Assembly (NCBI RefSeq): GCF_914767665.1
Contig: NC_059507.1
Location: 1,860,001-1,924,000 of the forward strand
Direction of reading: 5' to 3'
Source: Harmonia axyridis
Taxonomy: Eukaryota; Arthropoda; Insecta; Coleoptera; Coccinellidae
Length of the DNA: 64,000 bases
Each line of letters starts with the position of its first letter. Position 1 is the first letter of the stretch. The notes beneath the pieces were generated by a model, which did not search any database, had not been told where the DNA came from, and saw only the letters and a list, made by a program, of their open reading frames with translations. The position numbers were made by a program, and so were the translations under genes. This document shows positions 43,933 to 55,290 of this stretch, piece by piece.

Positions 43933-45158
43933 TCGTCAATTCTTGCACCGCTTACCGATTCTTCGTAGAGCTCACGGTTTTGAGGAAATTGGAACTCGAA
44001 ATTTGGGGAAAAATTGAATTTTCCTCTAAAATTCGTTATATCTCCTGAATTCAGGCTATAAAATCGTCCTGCAATTCGCACTGAAAGCATGTAGAGTTAT
44101 TCATGGAACAACCTATAAGTTCCACAAAAATGAAAATTCAATAAATAAGCACAACTCGTTACAAAGCCTGACAAGAAGGAAAATCATCACTAACCTTCAT
44201 TTCACACCTCACCTTCCATAACCGACATATTACCACTTCCGAAAACTATTCTGCGCTCAATACAGGGCAACAATCGACTCATTGAAGGCCAGCTTTGAAC
44301 ACACGACAACTGCACTAAACGCCCTACGAGTGCAACACGAATAATCAGAATTCTACCTCTGCAATGTCGGTAGGATGAATAGAAATCCGAACGATAATAA
44401 CGCATAATTCGATTCCGATAGCTCCCAGAACGAACCATTAACGCGGGGCTCAATTAAACAGTGGGTACCGAAAAACAAACAACATCTGAATGTACGGGGG
44501 TCGTTCCATTAATCATATACGATGATCGGATGTGATTTTATTGCGGCAACGGCTGATGTTCACTTGATCGAGTCGGTTTCTTTGATTGATGAATTCATGG
44601 CTACTCCAACTCATGTTTGTATGAAAAAAATAGGGTCAGTTAGCTAGGTATAACTAGAGGAGAGTGGGACTGATATTCATGATCTTTGATTTGTCTCCGT
44701 TCCGAATAGAAATCTATTAGAACAAGAAATTGAGCATGTAGATTTTTTTTCTGAAAAAGAAAGTTTTCTCTGCGACCTGTCATGAAAACATAGAAAGAGT
44801 TGCTCGCAAAAAAAACATTCTCGGACAAACCTGTAGAGTTGAAAATGATTTAAGCTTATGCGAAATCTATCGATTTCTTCAAAATTAGTATAATTCTCCT
44901 AGACCAAAATTTCTAAGAGTTATCCACCGATCGAGCAATAATGACTCACCCTGTATAAATATCATATAGTTATTGAACCCCTCACAACAAGAGATGAAGT
45001 AGAAATAATTCGTTGAACAATGGCAAAAAAACAGAAAGTAAACGCCAACGTGTCACTTGCCGTTACTCTGTATAGAATTTTCATTGTAAACCTACAATTT
45101 TTGACAACTTTTGTAACGACTCTTGATATATTCCCTTTATATCTCAAAAACTTTGTAT
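43933..45158. other. Unassigned sequence with a C-like piece
   Basis: Around 44010-44060 the sequence AAAATTCGTTATATCTCCTG resembles the start of repeat C. The rest, including CpG-bearing stretches at 44200-44500, has no match. ACTCACCCTGTATAAAT near 44945 resembles a short-TIR element end. Confidence 0.35.
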
Positions 45159-45160
45159 CT

Positions 45161-46110
45161 CAATAACGGTGCTTTTGACGTCGAAGACCAGCATGGCGGT
45201 GGAAGATAGAAGGTTTTCGAAGATGCAGAAATGGAGGCATTACTGGATCAAGACTCGTGTCAAACGCAACAAGAATTGGCAGGATCATTGGGAGTGACGC
45301 AACAAACCATTTCAATACGCCTGAAAGTCATGGGAATGATTCAGATTCAAGGAAATTGGGTGCCGTACGAGTTGAAGCCGAGATATGTTGAACGGCGTTT
45401 GTTTGCTTGTGAACAGCTGCTTGCAAGGCAAAGACGGAAGGGATTTCTGCATGGCATTGTGACTCGAGACGAAAAATGGGTTCATTACAATAACCCCAAG
45501 TGCATCATGGGGATATCCTGGCCATGCCTCCACGTTGACGGTTGAACCAAATATTCACGGTTCCAAGGTATTGCTCAGTATTTGGTGGGACCATCTCGGC
45601 GTAGTATGAGTTGTTAAAACCGACTGAAACAATCACATGCGATCGTTATCGAACGCAATTAATGCGTTTGAGCCAAGAATTGAGAAACAAACGGCCGCAA
45701 TACAACGAAAGATTTGATACAGTGATTTTACAGCATGACAATGCTCGACCCCATGTTATGAAAGTGGTCAATACATACTTGGAAACGTTGAAATGAGAAG
45801 TCCTACATCACCCGCCGTATTCTCCAGACGTTGCTCCCTCAGACTATAACTTGTTTCGATAAATGGTGCACGGCCTTGCTGACCAGCACTTCCGGTCTTA
45901 TGAAAAAGTAAAAAATTAGATAGATTCGTGGATCTCTTCAAGAGATTACCAGTTTGTTCAACGCTGGATTCATACGCTGCCCGAAAGATGGGAGAAAGTA
46001 GTGGCCAGCGATAGACGATATTTTGAATCATAAATGTATAACCAGGTTTTTACAATGAAGCCTCGAATTCCGGAAAGAAACGGCGGAAGCAAAGTTGTAT
46101 ACGTCTATGT
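45161..46110 (+). mobile_element. Mariner B3 (DD34D), 5' truncated
   Basis: Begins in the DNA-binding region (FDVEDQHGGGR) and reads through to the right end GGCGGAAGCAAAGTTGTATACG. Frame 45231-45545 is intact: LLDQDSCQTQQELAG, QGNWVPYELKPR, RQRRKGFLHGIV and TRDEKWVHYNNPK (first Asp). Then come frameshifts, LQHDNARPHVMKV (45728) and SPDVAPSDYNLFR (about 45820-45860). Closest of the B copies to an intact first half. Confidence 0.9.
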
Positions 46111-46137
46111 TAGATCTAAAAGAATTTTTTGTGCATT

Positions 46138-46570
46138 CATGCAAAAAGCAAAACTTTATTGAACTATATTTAGTGGAAAAAAAGTTCTTCATTGCACTAG
46201 TGCAATAAAGTTTTTATTGCACTCATCTATCATTCTACTTCAACGTGCTGTCATCATGACAAACAAATATTTCAGCTTGAAGGAAATAACGATGTTCTGT
46301 TACCAAGTACTAGTACGTTTACAGCAGTAACAAATCAAGAAGTGGATTTAAAAAGTACTTCACTACGAAATATTCATATTGAAAATTGCACCAATTGTTC
46401 ATTCACTTTCAACATTGAGGGTAAAAATAAAGTTTGAGTTGAATTGTTCGTAACGTATTAGTTCCTGTTTCAATGAAAATCGATATTAATAATAAAGTAT
46501 TCAAGTTGCGCTTTTCATTTTCCTACACCTAGTGCCGCACCTCAATAAACCATTTTTTGCTTTTTGCATG
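46138..46570. mobile_element. 433-bp TIR element R, unassigned
   Basis: Ends CATGCAAAAAGCAAAA and its inverse TTTTGCTTTTTGCATG, each followed inward by a TTTATTGA block. The interior has a hairpin of TTGCACTAGTGCAAT and repeated TGCAATAAA. No coding. It begins only 27 bp after mariner B3. Target duplication not evident. Unknown family. Confidence 0.6.
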
Positions 46571-46675
46571 AACGTAGAAAAAATGTTGTATGCAACTCGT
46601 GCAAAAATTGTTTATTGCACTCGACGTTTTGTCCAACTCGACCTAACTAAATAACTATTATAATGAATAATGTTC

Positions 46676-46834
46676 GATTCACCCTGTCTCTTACAATAAT
46701 TCTTATCAAAAACCAGTGTAAAATTATCACTTTATGGGTAAGTATAATTGTCGTGCAAAAGTGTTTCATTGAAGATATTTTCCTACGAGAAATGTTGCTT
46801 TAAAGAAATGCCATTTTCCAACTTCGACACCCTG
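46676..46834 (-). repeat. Short TIR repeat F1
   Basis: Bounded by TTCACCCTGT and GACACCCTG, with interior AAGTGTTTCATTGAAG and CCTACGAGAAATGTTG matching F2 (56741-56917) in reverse orientation. Non-coding. Confidence 0.65.
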
Positions 46835-46839
46835 TATCT

Positions 46840-47688
46840 CGAAATTTAGTCATAAGATTGAGTTGGACCAATAGACTTTCTTGTTCAAGATGTTATATTT
46901 TACAAAATAAGAAAAATTCTGAAAAATTAACCCATGAAAATTTTTCCATAAGACTTCTGCCTGGTTCTTCGAACCAGCCAGGATCCTAGCGCTGCAATAT
47001 CCAAGGGGAACTCTGATCAGTAGCTCGAACGGCGACTGCCCCTGTATCCTCATTTTAATTATTTCAAGGTATATTCGCTATTAATTAGCTATAAATAAGA
47101 GCAGGATGGCAGAGCATCGCATGGAATACAACCGTAATATAAATCAAAACAGCGGGTGTCTGAAAGCACACGGGAGCAGCAGGTCCTCGAATAGCAGGAT
47201 ATTATTCAGGTTATGGCCATAATGACGCTCTCTTGAAAGAACATAGACCGCGAGGCAATTAGAGATATTGCTCTGCTGTAACTTGTAACGCCTACGTAAG
47301 AACTGCGCCGATAGGTAAGGACAAGAATCGGTTTTATAATATAGAGAATACCTTCGTTAATTTGGAAGTAATTGCCGTTAAAATTTCGAAAAGGCAATCT
47401 TCTCCCACATTCATTTTTTTCAACACTTTTTTAGCAACACTGTAAACATTACATTTCGTTTTATTATTTCCTTTCATCCTTTAGAGTATCTCAAATTATA
47501 AGAAAAATCGGGTAACAAAATAAAAATTCTTGGAACATCGTAGATTCGAACCCGAGTTTTCTATGTCTCATCCCAGCATTATTCCACTGTTCTACTCATC
47601 TAAAAGTGTATTTGAATTTGACAACAATTTCGTTATTGGAAGAGAAGAGGCATAATAGTTATTCCTAAAATTCTGTGGAGAATCCGTT
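46840..47688. other. Unassigned sequence
   Basis: No repeat or coding match. Possibly host. Confidence 0.4.
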
Positions 47689-47689
47689 C

Positions 47690-48020
47690 ATTCTGCTTTA
47701 CCTTGTAGAACTAAATCATGCAGGAATATCTCAGTTCCACAAAGATTTCATGCTTGCATGAATATATCTTCAATACAAAAATCACTAAAGGATATTTATT
47801 GAAATTTTACATCAATTTCAATGAGAATTTACTGAATTAGAGAACATTACGTATAATTCTCGTATAGAAGGCTCATTCTAACACTCGTTCATTCAAAACT
47901 CGTGGAAGAATATCAATGCTTCTGCACTAATATTTTAACACGAGTTTAAAATTCGAAAACGAACCTTTTTGAATGAACTAAAGTTATAATGAACCTTCTG
48001 TATGAGTATTATACATTATG
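47690..48020 (-). repeat. Repeat O2
   Basis: Reverse copy related to O1 (about 14350-14752): shares CTCATTCTAACACTCGTTCATTC, CGTGGAAGAATATCAATGC and the ATTTTCATTGAAATT-like block. Diverged by indels. No coding. Confidence 0.55.
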
Positions 48021-48248
48021 TAATTTGCCCTTCGAATCTATTCAATGTTTTCGTTGAAATTTGAAAAAAAAATTAAAATCGGTATACCTCAAAAATTCCG
48101 TTCCTTCGTGTATCTTGAAAGTCTGTTCTCTGAAGGATGTTCTACAAGGTCACCAGATCTGTAAAAATAGAATAGTTTAATAACTAAACTTTACCATATG
48201 GATGGATCAATTTTATATACAATTGTCAGTGAAATTTCAAATAATATA

Positions 48249-48672
48249 CACTGCGCAAAAAAATTAACGTACATTCTGAAAATCTCAATTTTAATGAAAG
48301 TTAACCCTACATTGACTTTATAACTTATTTTTTATGTTCTCTCGGGAAGGTTTTGAACGAAACAAGACACATTAAATGGAAGAAAAATTCAGGATTTCAC
48401 CGAATCTTATGTGAAAGAAGAGAAATAAACAATTTTCAAAATACTGGAATGCTGATAAGTGATTCAATACTTGGTATTTCCACCCCTTGCGTTAATTACA
48501 GCTCGGCAACGACGGTTCATACTCAAAATGAGTGATCTCAAAATATTCTGATCTAATCCTTCCCAGACATATGCATGCATAATTCTGATAAACATAATTA
48601 TCATTGAGAACACCGTCAGTTGTAGAATACATTTGAGATTTCCATAATGTGCGTTAATTTTTTTGCGCAGCG
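48249..48672 (-). mobile_element. Element L3, 424-bp Tc1 deletion derivative
   Basis: Both L ends present (CACTGCGCAAAAAAATTAACG left; right degenerate GCGCAGCG). It keeps the last part of the transposase 3' region (ending near CTTCCCAG at 48570) joined directly to the 5' leader (ATATGCATGCATAATTCTG). All DNA-binding and catalytic codons are missing, so it is a non-autonomous MITE-like derivative. Confidence 0.92.
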
Positions 48673-48744
48673 TTTTTCGAGATCTGAATTTAGCCTGAAA
48701 ATTTCATGATTTTTAGGTCATTTCATTCCAGAGTTATTGCGTTT

Positions 48745-48850
48745 ACGGACGCTCAACGACCGGACAGAATCGAATCTAACCACTAATTCGTCATCAGCAT
48801 ATCGAACCTTATCGTTTAGGACCATTTTCCGTCTCAAAATCAACGCATAC
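48745..48850 (+). repeat. Weak repeat pair member
   Basis: GACCGGACAGAATCGAATCT, AATTCGTCATC and TTATCGTTTAGGACC occur in the same order as in 53265-53360, with substitutions. Unknown nature. Confidence 0.35.
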
Positions 48851-48851
48851 A

Positions 48852-49598
48852 AACCGTTCTTATTCCTCCAGCTATACTCTCCGATGTCGCCTCGAACGCC
48901 GATCCGAAATTGGATTCCATATTTATGAAATGAATATTAAACCGAGAATGAGAGGGGATTGGACGGACCGGCTCGATAAATCCGTAATTCCGAATTTTTC
49001 CCGACATGTCCTCCTTTTTTTTCGGTAGCAGGATGAATGGCGCTGGTATTGCCATGAAATCTGCCGTCTCGATTTTAGCCCATTAGAAGAGCGGCGAACG
49101 ACTGAACGTAATCGCAATATGGCCGGATTCTGAGAACTAAACAGCAATAATCCAAAGCACATTTGGCATCAGAATAGGCGTCCGTATATGAGACGGCAAT
49201 CCAAATTGAAAACAGTAATGGCCCTAGCCGGTTGAGCTTGAGCGTTTCTCACTTGGACACAATGATGTCTTGAGTGCGTCCGATGGTTTTTTTTTAATAA
49301 TTGTTTTTAAAGTCTAGACAGGTTGGACCGAATATAAGAAATTATGAAAACTACGAAATCAAGTGCTCGTTCATTCGTATTCCAGTGCACATTTGAATAT
49401 ACCCATTATACTCTATGACATCAAGACACCAAGAAGACCTTAGAATTTTTTGACAAACCTGGCAGAACTGTTAGACTAGTCGAAGGTTGTTGCGAATGTT
49501 CAGGAGTCATGAGAAATTTGACATTTCACTTGTTACAAGCGGAATTATGTGATATATCTCTTTGAAGATTAGATCGATTGTAGTGATTTCGGAAAAAA
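48852..49598. other. Unassigned, partly CpG-bearing sequence
   Basis: No element or gene recognised at 48850-49300. Might be host DNA. Confidence 0.35.
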
Positions 49599-49599
49599 T

Positions 49600-49880
49600 T
49601 GAATTTCCATCAAAAATCGTTATATCTCCTGAATTATTCGTCACAGACCCCTCAAACAAAACAGTTTTTCAAACATCAAATATAAAACCTACTGAGGTTT
49701 CAAGGGCGTAGCTCACGTCCAGAAGAAGTTGCAGCCTCGGGAATTTCATAAATTTTTTTCTCAAAAATTTCAGGTTTTTACCTATAATTTCTGGAATAAT
49801 GTTCTGATCGCCCAACTGCAAGCATTTTCATGATCTACATAGTCGAATCAACCAATAAAATAATACATGATGTTCAAATT
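49600..49880 (+). repeat. Repeat C3, longest copy
   Basis: Runs from ATCAAAAATCGTTATATCTC through GCGTAGCTCACGTCCAGAAG and GATCGCCCAACTGCAAGC. It continues past GATCTACATAGTCGAATCAA, the point where A4 and L2 interrupt other copies, so it shows the uninterrupted site. Confidence 0.75.
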
Positions 49881-49979
49881 GGAAAGTTAATCCCGGATGA
49901 TCACGAGGTAACAGCCAAGATTCCTAAGGATATTGTTGGTTTTGTTTACAGTATCGACAGCCTCCTTGGGTTTTTATGA

Positions 49980-50455
49980 GTGCATAGGGTTAAAAGACTG
50001 GAAGCATTCGAAATGTGGACTTACCGCAGAATTCTTCGAATATCATGGATAGATCACATCACTAATGGAGAAGTATTGAGAAAAATGAAAAAGAACAAGG
50101 AAGTTGTGTTTACCATCAAACAACGAAAGCTTCAATACTTCGGACACGTCATGAGGAACAGCAAATATCAAGTACTGCAGTTGATAATACAGGGAAAAGT
50201 GGAAGGCAGAAGGGGACCGGGTAGAAGAAGACATTCATGGTTGCACAATCTCAGGAAGTGGTTTGGCCAGACATCCATACAACTTTTTAGGAACGCAGCG
50301 AACAAGATAAAGCTTGCCATGTTGATTGCCAACGTCCGGAACGGATAGGGCACGCCAAGAAGAAGGGTTAAAATCAATAGATCCATGTGGTCATAGTCCC
50401 CGGAAGGCTATTCGAGCTCTGCAATCACCCCGATTCAAAATAATAATAATAGTAC
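49980..50455 (+). pseudogene. 3' end of a LINE (endonuclease/reverse transcriptase type)
   Basis: A 122-codon frame (49980-50348) encodes RLEAFEMWTYRRILRISWID, KQRKLQYFGHVMRNSKYQVL and KVEGRRGPGRRRHSWLHNL, the widely repeated C-terminal segment of RTE- or Jockey-related ORF2 proteins. A 3' leader follows and ends in AATAATAATAAT, a usual microsatellite tail. The 5' part (reverse transcriptase) is absent, as in 5'-truncated LINE insertions. The frame is intact, so the insertion is young or by chance undamaged. Confidence 0.88.
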
Positions 50456-50819
50456 AGCATTATCATGAATAGCCCAGAGAAAATCAAGAACATCTTTAAA
50501 AGGGATGACCAAAACCTACAAATGACATCCAAAACCGCCATCTTTAATTAATGGCATCAAGAGACTCAAATATAAGACAAAAAGGTCAATGGTTCTGAAT
50601 CCAGGAACGTTCTGTTACTCCTAATACAGTTTACCATCGAACTAGAGATTCTGGCTTGCATTCTGGCGACCACATCTTGTCCTTCAGTTGACAGCTCTTC
50701 TGGTGTAGGACGTAGAAAGACATAGGGAGGTTTTCAGTGACAAATCTTGATTCTGCTTGCAAATTCAAAGTTTTAAGGATCTCACATTCTAAAGTTATCT
50801 TATAAACGGACCTTCGACC

Positions 50820-51100
50820 GGCTGGACGGACGGACAGAATTAAGATTCTCCCAATTCCTTCTGCGAAATTATAGTAAACGTGAAAGCTATTCGCTTTCAT
50901 TCGCTCATAAGAGGGTTGGAATTGGGATTCCAACCCCCCTACCCGTTCGTCATTCGTATATACATACAGAAACATGTCAGATATGAGATGGAAGGGAAAT
51001 TTATAGGCGTTTGGAAATTGCCGAAGGAAGTTCACGCGTGTAATTGGATTGGGTTAGGTTGGATGATTATTATACCGAAAGACATTCGGGGAATAAATAT
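50820..51100 (+). repeat. Diverged duplicate module P1
   Basis: Shares about 280 bp with 58275-58570: GAAATTATAGT, CCCGTTCGTCATTCGT, ATACATACAGAAACAT, GATATGAGATGGAAGGGAA and TATAGGCGTTTGGAAATTGC occur in order. No inverted ends or coding recognised. Confidence 0.7.
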
Positions 51101-51615
51101 GAGTTTTCAATTTGGCGCGAATTCAACTCCGATATGAGATATACGGATTCTGGAAAATTGATTACTACGTTCGGAACATATACGAATTTAATATGGGATA
51201 TCGTATCAGCGTTTATTATCAATCTCATATTGTTATTGGGGAAAAAAATGAGGAAAACATTGAGTTCATGTCAATTTTTCGAGATTCTGCTTGAAAATTG
51301 CATGGTTCTGATGATGCAATCAACATAAAATTTTCATTTTTTGTGAACACGCGAGCGAAATCTCAAATAGATTGGATCTCTTTCACGGTTTATTTTTTTC
51401 ATTATTCTCCTTTAATATTCTATGGTTCTGATGATTAGATCAGCTTGAATTTTTTCACCGAGCTTGTAATTATTACTCCATATCTACACTCAAAACCTTG
51501 ACTTCGTCGGAAAATTGAGTGCTTTTTTCAATATTTTTCCTCAATTCTGGTAAAGCTCAATTAACACAATGAAATTGTGAAGGGAGCTGGAATAGTATTA
51601 GATCAATTAGAAATT
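51101..51615. other. Unassigned AT-rich sequence
   Basis: No match recognised. Overlapping open frames at 51044-51328 have no known domain. Confidence 0.4.
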
Positions 51616-51617
51616 CC

Positions 51618-52500
51618 CTGGTGAAATAAACACCGAAGACGACGAATGCAGTGGACGCCCAAAAGCGGATGTCACCGACGAAAAAATCAAAAAACTTCAC
51701 AAAATAATCTTGAATGACCGTAAAGTGAAGTTGATCGAGATAGCAGACATTGTGAAGATATCATCTGAACGTGTACATCATATCTTCACGAATATTTGTA
51801 CATGAGAAAGCTGTGTGCAAAATGGGTGCCGCGCGAGCTCACAATCGATCAAAAGCAACAACGTGTTAATGATTCTGAGCAGTGTTTGAAGCTGCTTACT
51901 CCGGAGTCCAATCGACAGTCAGCTGAGTAGACTGCACACGATGAATTGAATCCAAACCGAGGAAAAACACAACAGTCAGCTGGCAAGGTTATGGTAATAG
52001 TATTCTGGGATGCGCAAGGTATAATATTCATTGATTACCTCCAAAAGGGCCAGACCACCAACAGGGATTATTATATAGCGTTATTGAATCGTTTGAAGGA
52101 TGAAATCGTTGAAAAACGGCCCCATTTGAATAAAAAAGGTGATGTTTCATCAAGATAATACGCCGTGTCACAAATCAATGAAAACAATGGCAAAATTGCA
52201 TGAATTGGGTTTAGAATTGCTTCTGCATCCCCCGTATTCGCCAGATCTGGCCCCCAGCGACTTTTTCTGTTCTCAGACCTCAAAAAAATGCTCGCTGGAA
52301 CGATATTTAGGGCCAATGAAGAAACTGAGGCCTATTTTGAAGCGAAAGACAAATCGTACTAGAAAAATGGTATCGAAAAGTTGGAAGATCGCTATAATCA
52401 CTGTATCGCCCTCGAAGGCAACTATGTTGAATATTAAAATAGAATTTTGCCAAAAAAATATGTTTCCTATGGTAGACCTGGGACTTTTCAATTGGCCTGT
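51618..52500 (+). mobile_element. Mariner J2 (DD34D), decayed
   Basis: Starts in the DNA-binding part (NTEDDECSGRPKADVTDEKI and LNDRKVKLIEIADIVKIS), then a stop in the HIF-region and an internal loss of about 85 bp that removes the MDETW first catalytic Asp. Frame 51946-52158 follows: TQQSAGKVMVIVFWDAQGI, YIALLNRLKDEI. Then FHQDNTPCHKSMKTMAKLHE (52140-52200) and PPYSPDLAPSDFF (52225-52265), with 34-residue spacing. The 3' end is at TTTTCAATTGGCCTG-TTA. Confidence 0.9.
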
Positions 52501-52502
52501 TA

Positions 52503-53402
52503 TACCCAAAACTTTTACTTCGTCGATTTTGTATGTTCATCCGTTTTCCTTGAATTTGAAATGTACTTTTACGTAAATTTGGGGAAAACATCAACTCAAT
52601 ATCGTTCAGATTTCGTTGATGGAAAAGAGTCTAGTCTAAGAGTCCTCTTGTAGAAATTCAGTGGTCCATAATTGAACGAAATCGAGTAACCCTCATGTTT
52701 GACTGTCAGTACATCCCTCCTTTGTCTCTTCAGCACGATTTCAATTTCATTTCCACCTGCCAATGAAGCTTACGTTCAGACTGACGTAACTGGTTACGTT
52801 ATTCAATTTACCATTTTTTTTTCGCGTTGAACTGCACCGCCATTGTGGCCGTAAGCCTAATAGTGACAGAGTAAGTGACGTCATCAAGGATTTACAGGAT
52901 GCCGAGATCCGAAGTTATATTGAAAACTGGATGTCACACTGATACCCACAGGGACTTTGTTATCCCTTTCCCGCCCTCTGGTGGAACGTAGCTGCATCAC
53001 CCTGATCTCGTAACTTCCTTCAGGATTCGGGATCTCATTCAATCTCCCATTATCCTTGTTCGCGATGTTTCCACTTCCTCCTAGCGTATTTGTCTGCTGA
53101 TCTTATTGGCCATCGTTGTCCGTTACTTCTCTTGATTTTTACCTGTTGTCTTCCAGATACGTTTCGAGCTGCTGACGTGAAAAAATCGATGATTATGTTG
53201 ATTCTGCTCCCGATTGAGTCGATAAGTTATGACACTAAGCCTTTTTCGTGTATATTTCTGAAACGACAGACGGATAGAATTAAATTTGACCAAGAATTCG
53301 TCATCGGTTAGTCAAATTTTATCGTTTGTGATCGTTTGCGGTTCAAAATTCGAAAATCGCAGACATCAAACGCCGTTGGAGATAACAGAACTGTAAATGG
53401 TT
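52503..53402. other. Unassigned sequence with a weak repeat
   Basis: 53265-53360 matches 48745-48850 weakly. No gene or element ends recognised. Confidence 0.35.
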
Positions 53403-53404
53403 AT

Positions 53405-53717
53405 ACAGGGTGTTCCTAAATTGGAGATACAAAGAAAAATGAGAGAGATTTAACAAAAAAATGTCCTGATAAGATAGGCTCACGAACGAATCTCTGTAGA
53501 TTTGCATTCCAAATCAGCAAATCACATGATGACAACTTCAAATTGGATTATCTATAACAAATTTAAGTTGAATATCTTGTGGAGGGATGGTGCTATGAGA
53601 AAAATTCAAAGAAAAATCAAACTTTAACCCTGTACCTAGAGGAAAAAGCATTTGCGGGCCTAAATGATCCGGAGAATCTGTCATTTTTGTTTGTAGCTCC
53701 AATTTAGGAACACCTTC
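53405..53717. repeat. TIR repeat E1
   Basis: Inverted ends CAGGGTGTTCCTAAATTGGAG and CTCCAATTTAGGAACACCTT, TA on both sides. The 3' half (GCGGGCC, AATCTGTCATTTTTG) resembles E2 (about 58750-58870) and E3 (61185-61437). Non-coding. Its right edge lies exactly at the TA used by A11. Confidence 0.75.
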
Positions 53718-53719
53718 TA

Positions 53720-54658
53720 ACGGGTGTTTTTTTTCGAGGTATATAACTTTAAGTTGGCATTTCTGTTCAATATGGCGACCGATTTAACAGTTGTCAAGTG
53801 ATTTATTCTCAGTTTCGTTTGGCAATTCATCATGAATAGACTCATGCCTGAACAACGCTTGCAAATAGTGCAATTTATTTCGAAAATAATGGTTCTGTGC
53901 GGAATACGTATCGCGCACTACGTCCATTTTATTTTGTTTAGCGATGAAGCGCACTTCTGGTTGAATGGCTACGTCAACAAATAAAACTGCCGCATTTGGA
54001 GTGAAGCTAATCCTCAAATGTATGTCGAAACACCGTTACATCCAGAAAAACTGACTGTTTGGTTCGCTTTATGGGCTGGTGGAATCATTGGTCCGTACTT
54101 CTTCAGAAACGATGATGGCCAGAACGTTACAGTCAATGGTGATCGGTATAGAGCCATGATTACTAACTTTCTCATTCCTGAATTGAACAACCATGATGTC
54201 CAGGAGCTGTGGTTCCAACAAGACGGCGCAACATGTCACACAGCTCGTGCCACAATCGATTCATTGAAAGACACGTTTGGTGACCGCCTAATTTCACGTT
54301 TTGGACCTGTGAATTGGCCTCCAAGATCTTGTGATTTAACACCGCTAGACTACTTTCTGTGGGGCTATGTAAAGTCATTGATCTATGCGGATAAGCCACA
54401 AACCCTTGACCATTTGGAAGACAACATTCGCCGTGTTATTGCCGATATACGGCCACAAATGTTGGAAAAAGTCATCGAAAATTGGACGTCCAGATTGGAC
54501 TACATCCGAGCCAGCCGTGGCGGTCATAAGCCAGAAATCATATTTAAAATGTAATGCCACAAGATTATCTTGCGGATAAATAAAATTCATGTCAATCGAA
54601 TAATCCATCGTTGTTTTATTGCAATTTAAAGTTCTATAGCTCTAAAAAAAACACCCTA
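53720..54658 (+). mobile_element. Element A11, rosa-like, common internal deletion
   Basis: 939 bp, complete ends, TA at 53718-53719 and 54659-54660. One base is missing in the first helix-turn-helix (CAATTTATTTCG). Otherwise the copy is close to the consensus of the window's A copies. It sits directly against repeat E1. Confidence 0.94.
54018..54554 (+). pseudogene. DD41D catalytic ORF of A11
   Basis: 178 codons from a late Met. Upstream a TAA replaces Gln in VNKQNC (about 53980), cutting it off from the FSDEAHF Asp. The second and third Asp (FQQDGATCHTARATI; TPLDYFLWG) are intact with 41 residues between, and the C-terminus is normal. A single base change separates this copy from an A1-like frame. 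Confidence 0.8.
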
Positions 54659-54660
54659 TA

Positions 54661-55290
54661 GTTCTGACGATTTCAGAACCTAGTGTCATATTGTCTACAC
54701 AAATCGACGTGAAGTCATCCAAAGATTCCAGCGGCGCACATCCCCGAACAGGTTTCCTCCTGGTGAGGCTACTTTTCCGCGCTTCCTAAGCACATCCATA
54801 AATACGGGTATAATTATTGTCAATTATGCGTCGACTATATTGCCGTTCACATTTCCACGAACGGACTTAAACGCGTACGATTAAGGCCGCAGAACCGACA
54901 AAGAACGGCCTAAACATGGACATGAACTGTTCGGAGACGACGTCCAGACGTTCTCGGCACGCGCGTTCGAAAAACGCGACAACGCGAGCTGCCTCTGTCC
55001 CATGGGTGACGTTGAAATCTTCGCCGAGGTCTAAAAACTGACTCCATGTCGCGAGGCTGCTAAACGGTCATTAGAGGGCTGGACGTCGGCAAGAATTGGA
55101 CGTACGATCGAGCGATTTCTTTTTTGGCGTTCGAAAAAAATGTCGGGAAACGATTCTTAACTGTTCTGTGAACGGTTGAAGAGAGACGTGTTTGAAACTT
55201 CCGACAGAAACGCTGTTTATACAGAGCTGGCAAGTCGGTATCTCAGAAAGCAAAATGAATGACTTGGAAAGTGGTAAATCAAGAATGAGC
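54661..55290. other. Possible host sequence, CpG-rich
   Basis: 54680-55100 is GC- and CpG-rich compared with the neighbourhood (for example AGAACCGACAAAGAACGGCC), without repeats. No gene recognised. Candidate single-copy host DNA. Confidence 0.35.
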
